A stretch of 64,000 nt of DNA from Caenorhabditis remanei (Eukaryota; Nematoda; Chromadorea; Rhabditida; Rhabditidae): positions 24,366,001 to 24,430,000 of the forward strand of contig NC_071331.1 of the NCBI RefSeq assembly GCF_010183535.1, given 5' to 3'. Both the position numbers and the translations under genes were made by a program. Within the stretch, counting starts at the first letter, position 1. The number at the start of each line of letters is the position of its first letter. Under the pieces are notes generated by a model. That model was not told the origin of the DNA, made no database searches, and saw nothing but the letters and a program-made list of their open reading frames with translations. Positions 31,300 to 43,140 of the stretch are shown piece after piece.

Positions 31300-32335
31300 G
31301 TTTTGGTTTGTACTGCAAAAAATTGGATAATGAAGTGAAGAGAGATTTTTTATTTACATAAAATTTCAAGAAAATGACGGGAAAATGACTGAAAACGGTG
31401 TAAAACAGTCTTTTTAGTCAAAACACGTGGAACTTTCAGATTATTCATAGAAAATTGCGGTAGAACGAGATGAATCGAGCTAATGACCTGACTTTCTGTC
31501 GGGAGAATAGGAGAAATCGCAAAAAACCGAGCTTTACAGACGAAAAACTGGCAAAAAATATGTTCTCGACTCTTTTTCTTCTAATTTGTTGGATAGAATT
31601 GGCCAAGAGACTGTCCTTCAAAACTATAAACAAGAAAACCACTGAGTTTTCGTTCGTGGCAATCATGGTGCGCTTTTTTCCGAATTTTTGATAGAAAATT
31701 ACTGCAAACTCATTATAAATCGATGAGAATCAGCTAGAAGTCAGGGATATCCGAAAAAATTAGAAGTAACACACAAAAATCTAATTTTCAGACGGGGAAC
31801 TGTAAACCAGCCGATTTCTAGGGGTTTTAAGTGTATTTTTGGGCTGAAAAGTCTCGAAAATCGTTGAAAAACCTCTGAAAATGACTTAAAATCACTTTTC
31901 TCCCCGAAAATCGAGCGAAAATCACAAAAATCGCTTGTAACAGTGCAGCAACACGAAAAACTACAACGTGTCTCCGCCTCGTCTCTCGCCGGTCCGCAAC
32001 ACGACGTGACGGTGTTTGCGTACCGACCTGCACGGGCTGCGTGGGTGCCCCTTCAACACGCAACACTGTAGTTAAGGGGCACCCACGAAGTCGGACTGCA
32101 AGACTCTTGGCACACTGCCAAGCCCCTTACCGTATCCCCGTGGACTCCCCCGATTCTGGCAGTTGGAGGTTTTGAGGGTGTCCGTCGAAACCACGCGTCG
32201 CTAGACTGTCTGTTTCCGATTTTTCGTATTTATTTGCGGAAATTTAAAGATTTTCAGCGTTTTTCGTCCTAAATTCCTTGTTTTTTTCGAGAAAAATTGA
32301 ATAATTCGAGTGTTTTTTCAGAGAAAAAGTACAAA
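31300..32335. promoter_or_regulatory. Divergent spacer between trap-3 and sec-61.B
   Basis: About 1 kb separates the two start codons and must hold both promoters. Outside repeats it shows no coding signal. Bases 32005-32200 contain a GC-richer block (GTGACGGTGTTTGCGTACC, GGGGCACCCACGAAGTCGG) that resembles dispersed Caenorhabditis repeat ends. Small internal symmetry around GGGGCACCCACG / CGTGGGTGCCCC suggests a foldback repeat. Confidence 0.55.
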
Positions 32336-33176
32336 ATGGCCGATACTGGACGCAGCCCACGCCCATCCGCCGGAGGAGTCCGTCAGCGCAAAGGAGGTGA
32401 GTAATTGAGTGGAAAAATTTTAATAAACGAGTAAAGAATTGAAAAATGTAGAAAATTTTAGTTTTGGTGATAAATAAATGTCGATGAGGCTAAACACTTG
32501 TTTTTTGTGACAAATTATTGAAAAAATCCAAAGAATAAAAGAGTTTCCCAATTGAAAATAGTGTTTAGAGCAAGCGATGTGCTTTTTTGACATATTTTGT
32601 AATTCAGACACAAAATATTCAGAAATACAACTGAAAAATAAGAAAAATTGTCATAATTAAGCGATTTTTCGTCTGTCTCGAAAGTAAAATATACGAAAAA
32701 CAAGAATTTTTGCTTTGCTGAGGCTAAAAAAAGTTAGCCTCAGCGAAATCTCAGTTAGCCTCAGCAAAAACGGTTTCTAGCCTATTTTTGATGGTTTTCC
32801 ACTATTTTTGGCACATTTTCTTCAAGAATAATCTGATTTTACATTGAATTTGGTTGTTATTGCTAGTTTTTTCGCGATAAAACTTCTACACTAAGTATTT
32901 TTTCTCAAAAAATCCGGAATTTTAACAACTTATTAAAATTTTAGCGCATTTTCGAACAATTTCTCTACCAAATCTCATTTCTTCCCTATTCCAGGTGCGA
33001 CCGCCGCCCCAGCCCGCGCTCGCGGAGGAAACAACGGAGGATTGTGGCGTTTCTACACCGAAGACTCCACCGGACTCAAGATCGGACCAGTTCCAGTGCT
33101 CGTCATGTCGCTCGTCTTCATCGCCTCCGTCTTCGTTCTTCACATCTGGGGAAAATTCACCAGAACCCGTGCTTAA
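32336..33176 (+). CDS. sec-61.B: Sec61 beta subunit
   Basis: Two exons (32336-32396, 32995-33176) encode 80 residues. This tail-anchored subunit of the ER protein-conducting channel has a flexible cytosolic N-terminus ([15 protein letters not shown]) and the conserved [20 protein letters not shown] motif before one C-terminal membrane span ([17 protein letters not shown]). Length is slightly below the 96 of human SEC61B. The ATG at 32336 is the first after a TTTTCAG acceptor at about 32321 and matches the family start. One minisatellite remnant (32705-32770) lies in the intron. It converges on TIMMDC1, 276 bases downstream. Confidence 0.97.
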
Positions 33177-33452
33177 GCAGTCTTCAGAAGCCTCATCGGC
33201 CACTCGTCATGGATATGGGTCACTCTTTTTTTCTGTTTTTTGATTTAATTTATATTGTCTCCTCCCTTTTCTCTCTCAACAACACCACAACCCTCCAGAT
33301 GTGATTTTAATATTTAATTTATGATTCCGATTATATAAGCGAAAAAATGTATGAAAATGAAATCAAACAAATTTTGTACAAATGGAACCGAAAATCACTT
33401 TATCTTTATGCATAACAAAAAACTACAACAAAATCTATATATAATTAATTGC

Positions 33453-35609
33453 CTAATCGTCGAAAACTGCCATTTTCTCCTGATCCATCTGTTTCAATTT
33501 CTTCACCGCCTGCTGCCTCCACACAATTTGTTCCCTCTCCATCAGTTCCGTGACCCGAGAATCCCATTCAGCTGACGCCTTCAGCTCTTTTTCATAATCC
33601 CGTTTGAATAGTCGATAAGCATCGTTCACCGGTTTATCGATAGCCATTGCGTAGAGATGAACGACAGCGGATAGTGTTAATCTGTGAGAAATGTCGGGTT
33701 TATTAGGGGAAAAATGATTCATTTTTACCCAGAAGACACTCCTAATCCGACCGCCTTCATTGATCCGATAAGGCCAAGTGGAAATGTGAAAACACCTCCG
33801 ACTATTGCTACAAATAGTAACTATTATCAATTTGTCTGTTTTATACCTGTGTGTAGTAAACACGCCGTCGCACCTGATATCGCTGGGAAGTACCAAGAGG
33901 CGAACTTGTCACGGTAGGCCGTCACATGGGTCGTCAGGAATCTGGAAATAGTGGAATTAGTAAGAAAAATTGCGAAAAAAAAACGATAAAATGAGCGAAA
34001 ATTTGGTTTTTAACATTTTGCTGACTATGAGGATAACCGATTTTTGCTGAGGCTAACTGGGATTTTGCTGAGGCTAACTGAGATTTTTGCTGAGGCTAAC
34101 TGAGATTTTTGCTGAGGCTAACTGAGATTTTACTGAGGCTAACTTTTTTAGCCTCAGCAAAACCTCAAAACTCACACAATAGATCCCGAAATCAGTGCAC
34201 ACTTGAATCCGGTGCCAAATCCGCCTTTCGCAAATCTCACAATCGCATAATCGATTTTTCGTTTCACCGCATCGCTGGGACTCAGATATTTTCTGCCGAC
34301 GTTGTTTGTCTCGTAGGCGTGACGTGCTTGGGCGTATCCGGTGGCTCCGCCCACCAAGAATCCACCAAGAAATGACATTCGAACTACCTGGAAAAGAGAA
34401 ATATTTTTGGAGGTTTTGGGTGATTTTCTGAAAATTAGCGTACCCTCATTGTGACATCCTTTTCCATCGCATTCTGTCGTTCATAAATTGCCCAAACCCG
34501 TTCCCATCCTGTCTTTGGTATCACTTCTGTATGATCTATCACTTTTGGAGCTACTATTGCGGCGACTGAGCTAGTTGTGGGTTGAGGGGAGGCGACTGGA
34601 GACGGTGGAGTGGGCGGAGTCACGTTCGGGTGTAGAATCTGCGAAAATCGATAAATTTGAGGCGATTTTAAGGTGATTTAAGGGATTTTCAGTGGAAAAA
34701 TTAGGCCACGCCCACTTTTGCTCGATTTCTACAAATTTGGGTCATTTTTGAGCAGGTTTGAGCGAATTTCAGCGTTCAAAATTGGATTTTAAACTACAAA
34801 AAAGTTTTTTCTTGCAAATTCTTGCTTGATTTCATCCAATTTGGGTCATTTTTAGAGAACGATAAGCTAAAAAGTAAATTTGAGCAAAAGCTCTGGCTAC
34901 GCCCACTTTTTGTATGTTTAAATAAGGCATTTTCGGTTTTTCGAACATAATCAAGACATTATTGACCATACTTGCAACGGGCCGGGCCGGGCCGGGCCGG
35001 GCCGATTTGAGAATTTTCACCGGCCCGGCCCGGCCCGGCCCGGCCCGGTCGGCCCGGGTCACAGTACAAAAATTTGAAAATTTGAATTTTTTTGAAAATT
35101 TTTTATTTTTTCGCAAAAAAGTCGATTTTTTCGCAAAAAAGTCGAATTTTCGACTATGTTTTTACATATCGATAAAACTCAAGTTTACATAGGATTTTTG
35201 ACTATTTTTGATGAAAATTTCAAAAAATTTCGAAAAATTTTGTGAAAAAGTTGTGCTCATTTTTTGACTCCGGGCCGACCGGGCCGGGCCGGGCCGGCAA
35301 CTTTCTCTACCGGCCCGGCCCGACGGGCCGAGCCGGGCCGGGCCGATATTTTGCAAGTCTGTTATTGACTGAAAATGACAGAAAATTCCCGATTTTTGAA
35401 GAAATTTCAGCATTAAAATCGAATTTGCGCGTACAAAATGAACTGTTTTAAGATAAAAACCGGTTTTTTTCTCGCAAATTCTCATTTTTCCCTCTACTAA
35501 CAACTCGTTCTGCTGGATTCGTCGCTTCCGGCGATCCACCTTTCCATCCCAACCACTCCCACCATCCAACTGTATTACTACTGCTATTTGGTGGCTTCTG
35601 TTCTGTCAT
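33453..35609 (-). CDS. TIMMDC1: TIMMDC1-like mitochondrial complex I assembly factor
   Basis: Six minus-strand exons (35609-35502, 34638-34444, 34387-34176, 33941-33847, 33807-33729, 33681-33453) give 305 residues; human TIMMDC1 has 285. The family sits in the mitochondrial inner membrane and helps assemble the membrane arm of complex I. Matching points are TGWERVWAIY (human SGWDRL), a Gly-rich first span (SFLGGFLVGGATGYAQARHAY), DYAIVRFAKGGFGTGFKCAL, TTHVTAYRDKF (human NVYRNKD) and GGVFTFPLGLIGSMKAVGLG. The C-terminus is a charged coil (LFKRDYEKELKA ... KKLKQMDQEK). It starts 200 bases after the GTF3C1 stop codon, with a TTATTTTCAG acceptor eight bases before the ATG. That fits a downstream operon gene. 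Confidence 0.85.
34025..34165. repeat. 21-bp minisatellite, cluster 7 (TIMMDC1 intron)
   Basis: Six units (GCTGAGGCTAACTGAGATTT) lie in the intron between the exons ending at 34176 and starting at 33941, ending with one inverted unit. Confidence 0.93.
34970..35358. mobile_element. Foldback element with GGGCC pentamer arms, copy 2 (TIMMDC1 intron 1)
   Basis: Ends read ACTTGCAACGGGCC and GGCCGATATTTTGCAAGT. Inner GGGCC/GGCCC runs lie at 34978-35060 and 35270-35346. It has the same design as the element at 10280-10746. Confidence 0.8.
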
Positions 35610-35808
35610 AACACCAGCTGAAAATAAAATAATTAAGCTGAAATTAGGCTGAAAAATTAGAAAAATTGAGATAAAAATCGCGAGGAAACGATGGAAATCT
35701 GAGAGTAAAAAGGCAACAATTATATATTTAATTTTCAAAAAAAAAACAAAAGGAAGTCCAGAAATTCAACAAAAATGTGCAGAGTTATTAAAGAAAAAAG
35801 AAAAATAA
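35610..35808 (-). promoter_or_regulatory. Probable operon junction between GTF3C1 and TIMMDC1
   Basis: Only 199 bases separate the GTF3C1 stop codon from the TIMMDC1 ATG on the same strand. A strong acceptor (TTATTTTCAG, exon starting at 35617) precedes the ATG by eight bases. The spacing fits SL2 trans-splicing. A canonical AATAAA is not evident. Confidence 0.55.
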
Positions 35809-38800
35809 TTAATTAATTTTCGAGATCATCATTGGCATGAGTTCGATATTGTGGAAGATTCTGGAGAATTTTTCCAGTGCATCGACAGTTGGATAGATGT
35901 AAACGACCAATTCAAGATCAGTTGGTGGAGAGAATGGAGAACTCATTTTGGTCGATGGGAAGAACTTTTTGACGACGTTCAGGCATTCGAGATGCTCGAG
36001 GAGGGAGATCTGAAAACAAAAATAGCGTCGAAGGCGCCCCAGCTTCTTGCTTACAATTTCACGAACGGCGACTGGTTGAATTGCGAATTCGTAATTGCTG
36101 ATGACGTCTTTCATTTGAATTCCGACTTTTCCGATGATTAGAAGAAGGATGCTTTCAGTAATCCAGCGGACGACGGGCAGGGAAATTGTGCCTAAAAACA
36201 ATTTGAATTGGCTTAAATTGAGAACTTTCATGTTTTTAAGCAAAAAATGTTGAATTTTATGCGAAAATCTGCAATTTATCAAAAAATAGACAGAACCCAT
36301 TTTGCTGAGGCTAAGGAGTTTTGTTGAGGCTAACTGAGATTTTGCTGAGGCTAACTGAGATTTTGCTGAGGCTAACTGAGATTTTGCTGAGGCTAACTGA
36401 GATTTTGCTGAGGCTAAGCAGTTTTCAGTCATAAAAGGCGTTTTGAACCGTTTTTTCTCGGTTTTCATCAACTTTTATGTAGCAAAATCGAAAAACCGAG
36501 TTGTTTCAGTGATGTTTCTGACAATTTCAACAGAAAAAAGAAATTTTAACTCAATTTTGAGAGTTTTTCTTTCCCCCATCAATTTCTCACCTTCTGGAGA
36601 CACCCATGGTCTCGGACACCATCTGTTCTCTCCCAACTGCACCGTCCAACACGCCTCATACTCATTGCTAACCCATCTCTTATCGTCCACTCCAACCGCC
36701 AAAATCTGTCTAACCTCATTCAATTCTGCGACAATTTGTTCAATGCGTTCTAATGGAATTTTCACTTTCTTTTTCAGTTCGGCTATCGTGATTCCCGTCG
36801 GGCGGGAAGCCTTGATGACGTGGCAAATCGCACGGATTTCACGTCTTTTATCAAGTTCGAACTTATTGTTCTGAATGTATTCATCAAGTGTCATAGTGGG
36901 CGTGGCATCTCTCGAATTGTCCAAAAACTTGAGAACCTTGTCAATGCTCGCTTCGGTGGTGGTGGTGACGTCGTCTTCAATGGATTCTGAATTCTTCACC
37001 AAATTCACTCGAATCTTCTCAAAGTGTAAATCCGCAGATTCCAAATATCGAATCTTCTTTATAGTCTCATCATTCTCCACTTTGCAGAACGCATCCAATA
37101 TGTCACCGTCTACATCCATTTCCAGAAAATGTTTATCCGAATAGAAGGCCGTCGAAGCGGCTATGACGACTTCCGGTCCATCACCATGTAGTTCGATGGA
37201 TTCTGGAGCTTTCGGATCGTTGACTTCATCTAGAAGACGTCCGGACCCTTCCACAAGGTCAGAATGACAGCGATGCGCGAAGAAGTGACGGAAACTGAAA
37301 AAGTTTTTTTTTCAGAAAAAACCCTAAACTGAGGGGGCGGAGTCTTGGGAGAGGAAACTCACTAGTAAGACAACGTGGCATCTTTTTTATTCGCCAACTC
37401 CGCGACGGCTTCTAGCGTACGACTTCTGGAGACAAGACCATCACTTCTGAGACTTTGAAGAACTGTTTGGAGTACCGCGGGTGGCACTTGTTCGAGCATC
37501 GCCTCGGGAACCGCCCCATTTTTGGAATGGATGAGAACGCTCTGAAAAATTTGGTTTGATTAACTAAAAATCTGAAAATTTCGGGAAAAACGAAGCCAAA
37601 ACTGGTTAAAATGAGAGTAAATCTATTTTTTAATTTGCAGAGGCTAAAAAAGTTTTCTGAGGCTAACTGGGATTTTGCTGAGGCTAACTGAGAATTTGCT
37701 GAGGCTAACTGAGATTTTGCTGAGGCTAACTGAGATTTTGTTGAGGCTAACTTTTTCTATTGTATTTTTCCGATTTTCCGACAAAAAGCTCATGTTTTCT
37801 CAGTTTTTCCCACAACTCACAATCAAAATATTCGCAGCGACACAGTGTTGAATATGTCCATAACTGATAGGTTTCTGGGATCGGTAGGGGCAAGCGTTGG
37901 ATACAGTAATCTCTTTAGTGACAGATACATTTCCAGCTTCCAGGAATAATTTGAAATTTTTGTCGGACATTGAGGTGGGCGGGATTCTGTTGTTATCGCT
38001 GAAAAAAACGCAATTAATTTCTGGGTTTTTCCTTATGAAAACTAACACAAAAAGAAGTCGCATGGCTGTTCTGAACGCCGCCTTAAAGAAATCGGTCTTC
38101 GACTGCCCAGGAACAACCGGCGATGAGCAGAGCTCCGATCTCAACCTTCTCATCTCGGGGAACGTCGACAAATTCCTCACAACTCTCTGTAGATAAGCCA
38201 ATCGATTGGTTCTCACGAGCTCCCGGACTCCACACGCCATCAAGCTCTGCACTGTTTTGTTACGGCTCTCCGGCACGAATTCATGCATAAGGTCACGGAG
38301 TACTGTAGGATCCAACCAGAATCTGTAGACAGGATTCAGAAAGAATCCAACAGCACGGATAAGAATCAGCTGGTCTCTTTCCTTCGGGGAGAAACGACAA
38401 CGGACGGAAATTCGAGCGGAAGAGCTCACTAGGTCAACACTGTCCAATTTTCGTTTTTTGGGTTTCAACTTTTTGGAGCTAGTGGAGGGGGTGGAGCTAA
38501 TAATGGATTTCGAAGCGCCACCGAATTTTTTGATCATTTTTGGAGGGTATTCCACTTTCAGCTTGTTCGATGCACTTTTCATAGAATCTTTATCCGTTAG
38601 GGAGAGTCTTGTGAAGTTATTCCAGTCTTTGTGAACTGACCGAACTCGCTTCTCAATTTCTCGCTTCATTTCATCGGAACATTTCCGGAATTTCGTTATA
38701 AACCAAGCAACCACTACATGCGGTACGGTACAGATATCCCAGTGACGTTTCAGATGAAGAAAGAGGGCGGAGTCGAAACCGGCGACACCGTCAGTGAGAA

Positions 38801-41800
38801 CACGTGGGTAGAGCTCTTGGATATTGGAAACCTGATCGTGTTCGATGATTTTACGGTCGAAACATCCGTTTGAGTATTGGCGGTGACGAGATTCGTATTT
38901 TGAATCGCCTTGATCCATATCTAGACGAAAACCCAATGGAGTCGATTGGACTATTGCACGAAGATGATGCCAGTAGAGGGTTACGTCGGTTCGAGTGTCG
39001 AATTCATACTCGTATCTCACATAGAATCCCTGTTCGACTGGTGGGATGACGGCAGTGTAGGATTTGGTGCTTGTGGAGGTGTCGTAGAGATGCGTTCTGG
39101 AAAAAAATTGATTAATTTTCACTCAAAAAGTTGGAAAATGTGTTGTTTTTAGGAGTTTTTAACGAAAAAGCGATTTTTGCATTAAAAAAAATGGTTTCAA
39201 AAGTTAGCCTCAGCAAAGTTCAAGTTAGCCTCAGCAATAATCGCTTAGCCTCAGCAATAATCGCTTAGCCTCAGCTTAATCTCAGTTAGCCTCAGCAAAT
39301 TTTCAGTTAGCCTCAGCAAATTTTCAGTTAGCCTCAGCAAAATCTCAGTTAGCCTCAGTAAAAGATCAAAATCACTCTAAAAACCTGATTTATCGCTTAA
39401 AACCCCGATTATAGGTTTAGAAACCCGATTTTTTGATTAAAAACTCGATTTTTTGTTTAAAAATCTGCTTTCTCGTTCAAAAACCCGATCTTTCGTTCAA
39501 AAACCGATTTTTTGTTAAAAACCCCGATTTTTGGTTTAAATAACTCGATTCTTTGTTTAAAAATCCGATTTTTGCTTTTAAAACTCAATTTTTGGTTAAA
39601 AAAACTCAATTTTTGATTTAAAAACTCAATTTTTGCTTTTAAAACTCAATTTTTGATTTAAAAACTCAATTTTTGCTTTTAAAACTCAATTTTTGGTTTA
39701 AAAACTCAATTTTTGCTTTTAAAACTCAATTTTTGGTTAGAAAAACTCAATTTTTGGTTCAAAAACCCGAATTTTCTCACTTTTTCGCAACATAGAACAT
39801 TTCCGACGCCGCTCCCGGGAATCGTCTAACCGATGGGTTCGGTCCAAGAGCCACCAATCCCATAGCTCCAAGAGTGAACAAAGCATGCTGCAATTGCTTA
39901 TGAATCTTCTTATCTTTCATCAATATCTCGCGCGTTTCCACAGGAAGATATCCAATTGGCAGGTGTCGTTTGACTGGGTCAGTTAGATAGCTCATTAGGA
40001 ATGCGCGGTCGATAGTGGTAGGCACATAGTTAGCCAGGACGAACACAGAGAGTGGCATCGCAGCAAGAAAATCCTGAACCATAAACCATCCCCTATCAAT
40101 TCCATCGTATTTCGGTTGTGGTGGCATATAACGGTATGGTGACTCCTCGTCGAAATAGACATGAGCCGCGTACTCATTCAGCGATGGCCACTTGTCGAAC
40201 GCCTTGGTTGGTGGGAAAATATCAAAGAGGCTGGGTTTTGTATCCTCAGGATGACCGTATACAAAGTGATAAGCCATCTCGTGAAGTATCAATAACCGAA
40301 TCGTTTTTCCTTGGTATCCTAGAGTGTCCCGTCCGAAATAGTAGGCACTTGATCGTTTATTCTGGACTGGAACTGTTGGATTCTTCGCGAACAACTTCTG
40401 CATGGCCATCTTCGGGTCTTCCTCTGGAATCTCTTGGTCTCCGTCGACACCGTCCGGATTCTCTGCCACGCCGTCATTCACAGTTTCATCGAGTTGGGAA
40501 TCGTCGAGGATGGTGTCGTCTGGATCATCTTCTTCGGGTTCATCGGGTTCCACGTCATCTCTCATGTTTCGCTGGAACTTAGGAATTTTTGAGAAAAGTA
40601 ATGTTAAGCTGAGAGGATTTTTGGATAATGACAATAGCTATAAAAAAGAACATTTTTTCGTCCAAAAACAGACATTTTGAGCCAAAAATTTGCTCTTTAA
40701 GACAAATTTAAAGTTAAGAAAAGTTTGCTGAGGCAAAAGATGTTTTGCTGAGGCTAACTGAAATTTTGCTGAGGCTAAGGATTTTTACTGAGGCTAAGGA
40801 TTTTTACTGAGGCTAACTGAGAATTTACTGAGGCTAACTGAGATTTTGCTGAGGCTAAGCGAAATTGCGTCATTTTAGCTTAAATCTTCGTATTTTCAGC
40901 TGAAATAACCGGTTTTGAACGCATTTTCTGATTAAAAATCTTATTTTTCTCGGTCATTTCAACCATTTCATTTTTTTTTCAGCCATCAATCTTCACTTAC
41001 TCCTTTCCAACTATTCCTGACGGTTTGAAGTCTGAAGAAGTGATATCTATCCTTAATCGTCCGGTTTCTCGTTAAATCCTCATCAATCGTTCCCATTTTT
41101 TCATCGAATTCTGTCAAAATTTTGCTCTCTTCCAGCCGTTTCTTTGCGACTCGAAGCTGGCCATGCGGGAAGACACGCCCTTCTCTGTGATAGGAATCGA
41201 GGACTTCTTGTATAGTTTTTTGGACTTCTTCGTCGTCGACCCTTGTTATTTCTCCGTGGGTGACGATTTGGACCTGGAAATTATCACATTTTAATGAAAT
41301 TCTATTCCACCCAGATTCCTGTACCGGATGATTAACATTATCCGATCGAACCTTCGCATCCCAAACCCTAGCCAATCCCTTATTCTGAAGCGCTAGCAGA
41401 CATTTCATCACGGATTTTTTGTCGATCTGAAAAAAATCCGTTATTTTTCAAATTATCCTTGATTGCGAAAACCCACTTGAAACTTGTATCCATCGGCCAT
41501 TTCCAACTCATAGATATACTTAATAACCTTATTTATCGTCACCACAACTCGCAATTCATTTATCATTTTTAATAGACGATTGAATCGTTTCAGAGTGATG
41601 TCACTGACGCGAAGGGTGTCTGAAAATATATTTTTATTTTTAGAATTGAAAAAATAGTTACTCACTGAGCTTCTTGTCTGGGAACTTGATGACTTCTCCG
41701 ATTTTGAACGGGCATGGAATACCGGAAAGTTCTTGGAACTCGCGGAGTAATACTTCGAATTTCTCGGGTTGCTCGCTTTCTTTCCAGTAGAATCTGAATA

Positions 41801-42811
41801 AAAATGTGTTAAAAACTTATATAATTGCAAGAAATGAGCCGAAAATCGTTTGCTGAGGCTAAGTGAGATTTTGCTGAGGCTAACTGAGAATTTGCTGAGG
41901 CTAAGGATTTTTGTTGAGGCTAACTGAAGTTTTGCTGAGGCTAAGTGAGATTTTGCTGAGGCTAACTTTGAGTTTGCTGAGGCTAACTGAGATTTTGCTG
42001 AGACTAAGGTGAAATCTGGCAAAAAACCTCGAAAAACGGGGCGAAAATTGAAAAAATATACAATTTATGTGAGAAAACCATCATTTTTTCAAAATTTCAA
42101 ACTGAAAATGTGATATTTCTAGTTGAAATTCCACTTTTTTAAAAATAAAAACCAAGAAAAAATGATTTTCCAGTCTAAAACTCTACCTAATAGTTCTAAT
42201 TTTTCCATTCATCTTCTGAAATTGTCCAACATGTTCCGGATGCTCACTCGTACAATTCGCCAACAAATTCGACACTTTTCTTCCACCAGACTTTGTCGTG
42301 GCATCATAACCGATTGCCTGACCGATTTCTGATCTACCCAACCCCTCTGAACCACATTCTCGGATAGTAGTCAGAATAATATCACTGGGAAGACGATAGG
42401 TATTTTGAGGCGTCCATCGTTGTGGTACGAATGGCATGTAGCTGTTGGCTGGAATTTTTTATTTCGATAAAAATTAATTTTTTCTAAAACTAACTGCTAT
42501 CGTGCTTAAAATGATATGGACTGTACGTATTCACTGGAGCCGCCCGTTTTCGACTTTTTCCTGGAGTTTTTTCCTCTGTGAGATCTGCTACTTCCTCTTG
42601 CATTTCTACATCATTCTCCGCTGAATCTGCTAAAACTTCGATGTCATCATTTGCACTGTCTTCATCGTGTGAAATTTCATAGTCAGAGGATTCTACTTCT
42701 TCTGAAAAATTAGTAAAATGTTGCTTTGAACAATCAATAACTGAAAACCCCACTTTTTAGACTTCTCCTTGGAGTTTTTGACGTCTGTGGCTCGGAATCT
42801 GAGTCGTCCAT
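35809..42811 (-). CDS. GTF3C1: TFIIIC subunit GTF3C1 (TFIIIC220, B-block binding)
   Basis: Fourteen minus-strand exons join in phase to 1470 residues: 42811-42754, 42701-42495, 42448-42187, 41793-41666, 41619-41477, 41426-41325, 41273-41001, 40571-39781, 39096-38047, 37998-37821, 37541-37363, 37294-36591, 36191-36055 and 36009-35809. TFIIIC binds the B box of tRNA genes and recruits TFIIIB and RNA polymerase III. Diagnostic matches to human GTF3C1 are GWFMVQDFLAAMPLSVFVLA, LTDPVKRHLPIGYLP, ALFTLGAMGLVALGPNPS, STPLGFRLD and GVAGFDSALFLHLKRHW. Winged-helix-like segments occur near the N-terminus (IILTTIRECGSEGLGRSEIG) and late in the protein (ICHVIKASRPTGITIAELKK). It is shorter than the human protein (2109). 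Bases 41274-41324 are open but removing them as a 51-base intron restores the human alignment. It shares a 330-base divergent spacer with ppgn-1. Confidence 0.9.
36298..36420. repeat. 21-bp minisatellite, cluster 8 (GTF3C1 intron 12)
   Basis: Six plus-oriented units with almost no divergence, antisense to the gene, lie between the exons ending at 36591 and starting at 36191. Confidence 0.94.
37643..37757. repeat. 21-bp minisatellite, cluster 9 (GTF3C1 intron 10)
   Basis: Five or six plus-oriented units between the exons ending at 37821 and starting at 37541. Confidence 0.92.
39200..39365. repeat. 21-bp minisatellite, cluster 10 (GTF3C1 intron 8)
   Basis: Eight units in GTTAGCCTCAGCAAA orientation, followed directly by the AT-rich tandem array. 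Confidence 0.92.
39366..39775. repeat. AAAACTCAATTTTTG tandem array (GTF3C1 intron 8)
   Basis: About 20 units of 18-21 bp. The left half is diverged (AAAACCCGATTTTTTG) and the right half homogeneous (AAAACTCAATTTTTGGTTTA alternating with a GCTTTT variant). Confidence 0.9.
40725..40865. repeat. 21-bp minisatellite, cluster 11 (GTF3C1 intron 7)
   Basis: Seven plus-oriented units, including TTTTTACTGAGGCTAAGGA variants. Confidence 0.92.
41848..42012. repeat. 21-bp minisatellite, cluster 12 (GTF3C1 intron 3)
   Basis: Eight plus-oriented units between the exons ending at 42187 and starting at 41793. The array ends in GCTGAGACTAAGGTGAAATC, as does the short cluster near 26375. Confidence 0.92.
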
Positions 42812-43140
42812 CTGTAATTTTTGATTTTAGAAGAAAACCTGAAGAGAAACCACTAGTTTTCTTTAAAATAAATAGATTTATTTGTTTGAAAAAATGAAAA
42901 AAACGAGAAATGCGTCAGTTCACGAATATCGCGCCTTCCTTTCTGGTTTGCGCGTTTTTCGTGCCTCGGCTCCAATATGTTTTAAAACAGAAAATAACAA
43001 TTTAAAATTGAATTTTACTGATTCCAGACCCGAAAATAACGTTCTAAAAGGTGTGAAAATGTATAAAACGCATGAATTATTACTGAAACACCCTGCAACT
43101 CACTAAAAATCAATAAAAATCAAATGACGCAATTTCAGAC
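42812..43140. promoter_or_regulatory. Divergent promoter region of GTF3C1 and ppgn-1
   Basis: Only 329 bases separate the two start codons. The right edge (ATTTCAG at 43133-43139) provides an acceptor one base before the ppgn-1 ATG. The GTF3C1 side has TAAATTTATT-like AT-rich sequence. No repeat is inserted here, unlike most spacers in the window. Confidence 0.6.

Noticed and set aside
33044..33304. Alternative-frame ORFs across sec-61.B exon 2
   Set aside because: They are shadow frames of a well-conserved coding exon.
41274..41324. Open reading through the GTF3C1 segment GTACAG...TTCCAG
   Set aside because: It has canonical intron ends, a length of 51 bases, and removing it restores the alignment with human GTF3C1.
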